Assembly: GCA_021155195.1 (NCBI GenBank)
Contig: JAJNPV010000042.1
Coordinates: 558,001 to 622,000, forward strand
DNA: 64,000 bases
Reading direction: 5' to 3'
DNA from: Ohtaekwangia sp.
Lineage (GTDB): Bacteria > Bacteroidota > Bacteroidia > Cytophagales > Cyclobacteriaceae
The notes under the pieces are model-generated. The model did not search any database and had not been told where the DNA came from. It worked only from the letters and a program-made list of their open reading frames with translations. The position numbers and the translations under genes are program-made. Positions 62,101 to 64,000 of the stretch are shown here, piece after piece (position 1 is the stretch's first letter; each line of letters starts with the position of its first letter).

Positions 62101-64000
62101 ACCGGGCCCAGATAATTGTCCGGGTACTCCTCAAAACTTTACAGTGACCGTAAATCCTCAGCCGGTCATATTACCGGGGCAGTCCAAAACAATCTGTAGT
62201 GCAAATTCGGTTGCCAAGGAAATTCTTTTGACACCTGCTAACCTTCCTGCTGGAACACTTTTCAATTGGCCAGATCCTGATGGTGCTGGTCCTGCATCGG
62301 GAGGGGTAAATATTCCTATGGGTGTTGCTGGAACCATTCACATTAATGATGTTTTGGTTAATTTAACTAATGCTCCTATCGTTGTCAATTATGTCATTAC
62401 TCCAACCAGTGGAGCTTCTTGTTTAGGAACGCCTGAGACAATCGCAATAACCATTAATCCTCAACCTGTTGGTGCTGCCGATAACACACCAATAGTATGC
62501 AGTGGATTGGCCGTAGGATATGATCTTGAAAGCAATATCGCAACACTTGGAAATAACTTGATTGCAGGAAATACCTACAATTGGGTCGCAACGGCAAATG
62601 GAAATGTGACTGGCGAAAGCACGTCAAACCAATCTGGTAAAATCATAACTGATGTACTTAGAAACTTTACTAATTCAGACCAGGTAGTACGTTATACGGC
62701 TACGCCCACCAGCGGTGCAGGATGTAATGGTGTATTCTTTGTCATTGATGTCACGGTAAGACCAGAACCCCGTGGATTTAATGATGCGAGTCCATTAATC
62801 TGCAGTGATGGAAATGTTAATTATGATCTGTCAGCCAATATCGCAAACACAGGAGCAGGAGGAAATAATCTTACGGCTGGAACAACCTATAGTTGGATTG
62901 CCGCATCAAATACAAATGTTACGGGTGAGAGCACTGCCGCGCAATCTGGTTCAATCATTACTGATGTAATTAATAACATTACTAACAGCAGTCAAGTAGT
63001 AGTTTATACGGTAACACCAACCAGTTCTTTAGGATGCGCAGGCTCACCATTTACAGTATCGGTAACTGTAAGACCAGAGCCCAAAGGCTTTAATGACGCA
63101 AGCCCAATTATATGCAGTGATGCAGCCGTTGGTTATAACATCCAATCTAATATTCTTAATACGGGATTAGGGGGTAACGGTTTAATATCAGGAACTACAT
63201 ATGCGTGGACAGCGGTTGCAAATCCAAACGTGGCTGGCGAGGGGAATGGCACAGGATCTACTATTACCGATGTTTTGAATAATATAACAAACGTAAATCA
63301 AGTTGTTGATTACACTGTAGTAGCAACAAGCAGTAATGGATGTGTAGGCGATCCGTTTACTGTTTCAGTATCTGTTCGACCTGAGCCACGAGGATTTAAT
63401 GACGCTTCCCCGCTTATTTGCAGCGATGGAACTGTTGGCTACTCATTGAATGCCAACATTGTTAATATAGGAGCAGGGGGTAATAACCTGGTAGCAGGAA
63501 CTACATTTACTTGGATAGCAGCATCAAACGCTAGCGTGAGTGGTGAAAGCACAACCTCTCAATCGGGAGCCACCATTACCGATGTTTTGAACAATGTTAC
63601 GAATGCTAATCAGATTGTTGTGTATACGATTACACCAACCAGTGTTAGTGGTTGCGTTGGTGATCCATTCACAGTTTCAGTAACGGTGCAGCCAGAGCCA
63701 AGAGGGTATAATGATGCGACACCAATCGTGTGCAGTGATGTTGCACTAGCCTATGATTTGAGTGCAAATGTTGCTAATACGGGTCTGGGTGGAAATAATT
63801 TAATAACTGGAACAACGTATAGTTGGATTGCTACCAGCAACGCAACGATTGGTGGGGAGAGTCTAGTGGCTCAAGCAGGGCCGGTAATTAACGATGTATT
63901 AAATAATGTCACTAATTCAAATCAGATAGTTGTTTACACAGTTACACCTACAAGTGCTGATGGTTGTATAGGTAATCCATTTACGGTTTCAGTTACAGTG
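56192..64000 (+). CDS. Giant secreted Ig/PKD-like repeat protein, 3' end outside window
   Basis: An open frame of at least 2603 codons runs from the ATG at 56192 to the right edge. I spot-checked the frame at about eleven places, including 57902, 59012, 60005 and 62153 through 63689, and found it consistent. The signal peptide ends ALA/APP (about residue 29). The mature chain is Thr/Gly/Asn/Pro-rich with scattered short Cys motifs. An Ig-like unit (VTYTLGAADEGKHISVEV) lies near the start, PKD-like units (TYSWSLPAGSTIT) follow, and a distinct jelly-roll-like segment lies at codons about 1270-1450. From 62153 six consecutive units of 101-104 residues recur. It is probably a surface adhesin or matrix protein; a C-terminal sorting domain would lie outside the window. 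Confidence 0.9.
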   Translation, partial: MNKSLLPAIVKIAFLSFFLVSGICALAAPPRVHHIYIGGTTPGANPAYAGSTAMKRNQTLRVYYTFADPDVGNTEVGTTYQWYRYDDNFGTNKTLIAGATAVTYTLGAADEGKHISVEVRPRDNTGTFGTIREFRPWDISSPNPVWTFNANCLRPTGSGVPTPGNLVIPVSPGVCSPRQIQWQIEYTGINYRTDLPPRIIVIWGDNGATQEVLVPTLINPLVTRLDTFNLVNMDNQRWRATPTHTFDYSSGSLPSVTPNERCTYTMQTTWGVGGTSCQATAVQTQKLTVWDNEANTNLGQLDVNRDPTSATGVEVGEVTNVCQGDGRFVRLVDVSDFNCTPGGAAIEIPNPNNQARWVQFVYGTANTVSAPGGGAGNFLIINGVSYTAAQLPIYGPVQYLPATVTTPSVVSQNIQMPSISGVAGQNFVVTMRTWNTCSPFDRNVLDGNGLNPPQGAPFNVFNIYGPPGIAAPSLGGPPFFANATPATRTYTISIISKPPALTTAGLSICYTNPNTTAFNFTATGGAPGRNAVNWYRDLASVSTGTRMTNPNGTNSLNFPASAYGAQGGIGGNFTSNNTNGRYHSVWATQVTGANSCESDPIEIVIIQQPRIDVAPDIPSTPSGAIEVCNGPPGVSEAYTTSAPNIKTVPINTSTNGAAINLPTENLWSVSGFAATVTLTPTTGNSTTVTFNIAPQPNPSDAGQVSVRRRYVTTTNIPVVSPLPAPYTLPTYNITPQACQNANVNLNVTVFGQSDGGTVSGSPTICAGASTGNMTLSGHRGAVLQWERSFNAGAFIAIGGTAGLTTFSEVPPNGAGTYKYRVLVQNQGITGPCAAVTTIAANQNTVTVNPIPAKPTISPSGPTTFCFGGSVTLTSSNVGGLAASYRWYRNGVFTGTTSSNIVLTTVAQSGDYTVEVIGVAPSNCTSPLSDPTTVTIDPLPTVVATGGGSACLGTPAPDIDFTMTGTAPFNFTITASTPVAGFPINQVGYASNTFTISAPNPAATTTFNMTVLSDANGCAANTLPVGRTVTVQLIPPPTVENFTAQAPVCDDAGATNPPDAILDLLPNSVQNYAITYRLRRVSTNTFLAGSINFTGNSTAAGIVNLAPTYAQFGAVPNDPQGYQVVITAIQNTGTLCAGAVPINGPTLIINPRPPVPTGAIPAIACSTAGTGATIQVDAPPVGFTVVWSTTAAPTFTAAAGTIGGTRGNTFTPTSNATATYHAFTRDDVAPTNCLSAASLAVLHTQDINPTASAAGGAQANCTGTFTLAANLPNAGNFEVGTWTVPGIGYQQPFNYANGTGTSAAINGWTVDLTAPNLFAGSQGYFNVQGNRFELNNADGNTPGAPGAEAVWLSPVLNITGFPNMAISLDLSSTATHEGGDYLRVFYKLNGGAETLLTNGNQAGNITGTVTASVSGLTGGTLQLIVRGNNSAADEFYRFDNILISQAGAPTITDINTRNAVVSGLPVGANVLTWTITSRYGVCLPSASTVTLTRNPLPSVNNLTPTLCEDLPGGSNTTSNVDLASLFDVAVMGGSPASTVVEYYSNAARTAGFLISAPITISNGQTIFTRVRNTVTTCTNDGTLIFTVRPLPGKAPQTIQVCEDAPPGSLQRTGLNLQDYELAAAGGSMVGRDIEWYEDVALTTLIPPGAASGAEQNYTINATKTIHAKIIDTASPTTPKCYSQTTLTLDYQARPNNNQITDGIGQVLGATYTVCASSNLVLLQINPGLNPGSTYTWTVPPPSYAGEFEILTGTTGFFIILRFPNPIPGGGTLYPTGVPISVKETLGTALCDGNTINTRIVVEGSPPKPIIAGPSSVCSNANGVVFSVTNPVAGTYSWSLPAGSTITSLPVTASSITVQMSTFSGNVTVTHASGTGCTSPAADPFPVTVVNRPTITSVASRTVCSGTDMSVAHTLTSNIVGTTYNWEVINITGSVIGSIFGDLANGVLSINQTLSNTSGVNASVTYRITPIGPGPDNCPGTPQNFTVTVNPQPVILPGQSKTICSANSVAKEILLTPANLPAGTLFNWPDPDGAGPASGGVNIPMGVAGTIHINDVLVNLTNAPIVVNYVITPTSGASCLGTPETIAITINPQPVGAADNTPIVCSGLAVGYDLESNIATLGNNLIAGNTYNWVATANGNVTGESTSNQSGKIITDVLRNFTNSDQVVRYTATPTSGAGCNGVFFVIDVTVRPEPRGFNDASPLICSDGNVNYDLSANIANTGAGGNNLTAGTTYSWIAASNTNVTGESTAAQSGSIITDVINNITNSSQVVVYTVTPTSSLGCAGSPFTVSVTVRPEPKGFNDASPIICSDAAVGYNIQSNILNTGLGGNGLISGTTYAWTAVANPNVAGEGNGTGSTITDVLNNITNVNQVVDYTVVATSSNGCVGDPFTVSVSVRPEPRGFNDASPLICSDGTVGYSLNANIVNIGAGGNNLVAGTTFTWIAASNASVSGESTTSQSGATITDVLNNVTNANQIVVYTITPTSVSGCVGDPFTVSVTVQPEPRGYNDATPIVCSDVALAYDLSANVANTGLGGNNLITGTTYSWIATSNATIGGESLVAQAGPVINDVLNNVTNSNQIVVYTVTPTSADGCIGNPFTVSVTV
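62153..64000 (+). repeat. Six tandem PKD-like protein repeats (period 303-312 bases)
   Basis: Unit starts fall at 62153, 62456, 62759, 63071, 63377 and 63689, and the window ends exactly one unit later. Each of the last four begins RPEP or QPEP, then GFNDAsP-like and ICSD, contains GTTYSWI/GTTFTWI, ITDVLNN and a GC.G.PFTVSV ending. The paired cysteines (ICSD and GC) could form one disulfide per unit. Confidence 0.9.

Noticed and set aside
62153..64000. Regular 303-312 base periodicity that could suggest a CRISPR-like or satellite array
   Set aside because: The period is far too long for CRISPR, there are no short identical repeats with spacers, and the units are in one open reading frame encoding PKD-like domains.

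Overview
The window looks like chromosomal DNA of a member of the phylum Bacteroidota, most likely a Cytophagales-type environmental bacterium. This is inferred from gene families, not from a search. Supporting signs are the family-restricted genes DUF4290, GSCFA, DUF5683, DUF547 and the NagB/PIG-L fusion; the gene orders parA-parB-DUF5683-dapB-lepB and rpsF-rpsR-rplI; the absence of Shine-Dalgarno sequences; and repeated matches to the Bacteroidota promoter pattern TTG-N(16-21)-TAnnTTTG. Genes are tightly packed, many with ATGA stop/start overlaps. No intergenic gap exceeds about 170 bases. I see no tRNA, rRNA, CRISPR array, insertion sequence or prophage.

Layout. 1-2444 (minus): a cut-off secreted M43 metalloprotease, then a NifU-like domain protein and an Mrp ATPase (Fe-S cluster handling). 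2562-5703 (plus): assimilatory sulfate reduction operon DUF2061-cysH-cysD-cysN, which appears to reduce APS directly. 5820-10415: dnaG primase without zinc ligands, ribBA, a secreted unknown, surE. 10536-15744: a large plug/macroglobulin-like surface protein converging on priA. 15944-19580: a DODA-like dioxygenase, a PQQ/cytochrome c lipoprotein dehydrogenase and a DUF4258 protein. 19614-26434 (minus): operon GSCFA - YyaL-like - GH29 fucosidase - six-hairpin glycosidase.

26521-31434 (plus): amino-sugar and cell-wall recycling genes anmK, murQ and NagB/PIG-L, then exonuclease III. 31429-37327 (minus): UvrD-type helicase, a small antitoxin/PIN pair, DUF4290, murA (with an Asp in place of the fosfomycin-target Cys), a small membrane protein and a secreted protein. 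37471-41297 (plus): TcmP-like methyltransferase-fold protein, Cys-rich DUF3109 protein, outer-membrane barrel and a secreted TPR-caspase. 41366-43287 (minus): ribosomal operon rpsF-rpsR-rplI and a DUF547 protein. 43386-48107: glycosyltransferase, VOC protein, coiled-coil protein, methyltransferase, apaG and ung. 48175-56010 (minus): lepB, dapB, DUF5683, parB, parA, then yidC and pyrG. 56192 to the right edge (plus): one open frame of at least 2603 codons encoding a giant secreted repeat protein.

Most of the window is core metabolism and replication. The parts that best merit a second look are the zinc-less primase, the promoter/terminator overlap between yidC and parA, the TA-like pair translationally embedded in a helicase/cell-wall operon, the TcmP/DUF3109 pair, the barrel/secreted-caspase pair, the barrel-less plug protein and the giant repeat protein. 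None can be called a new system from sequence alone.
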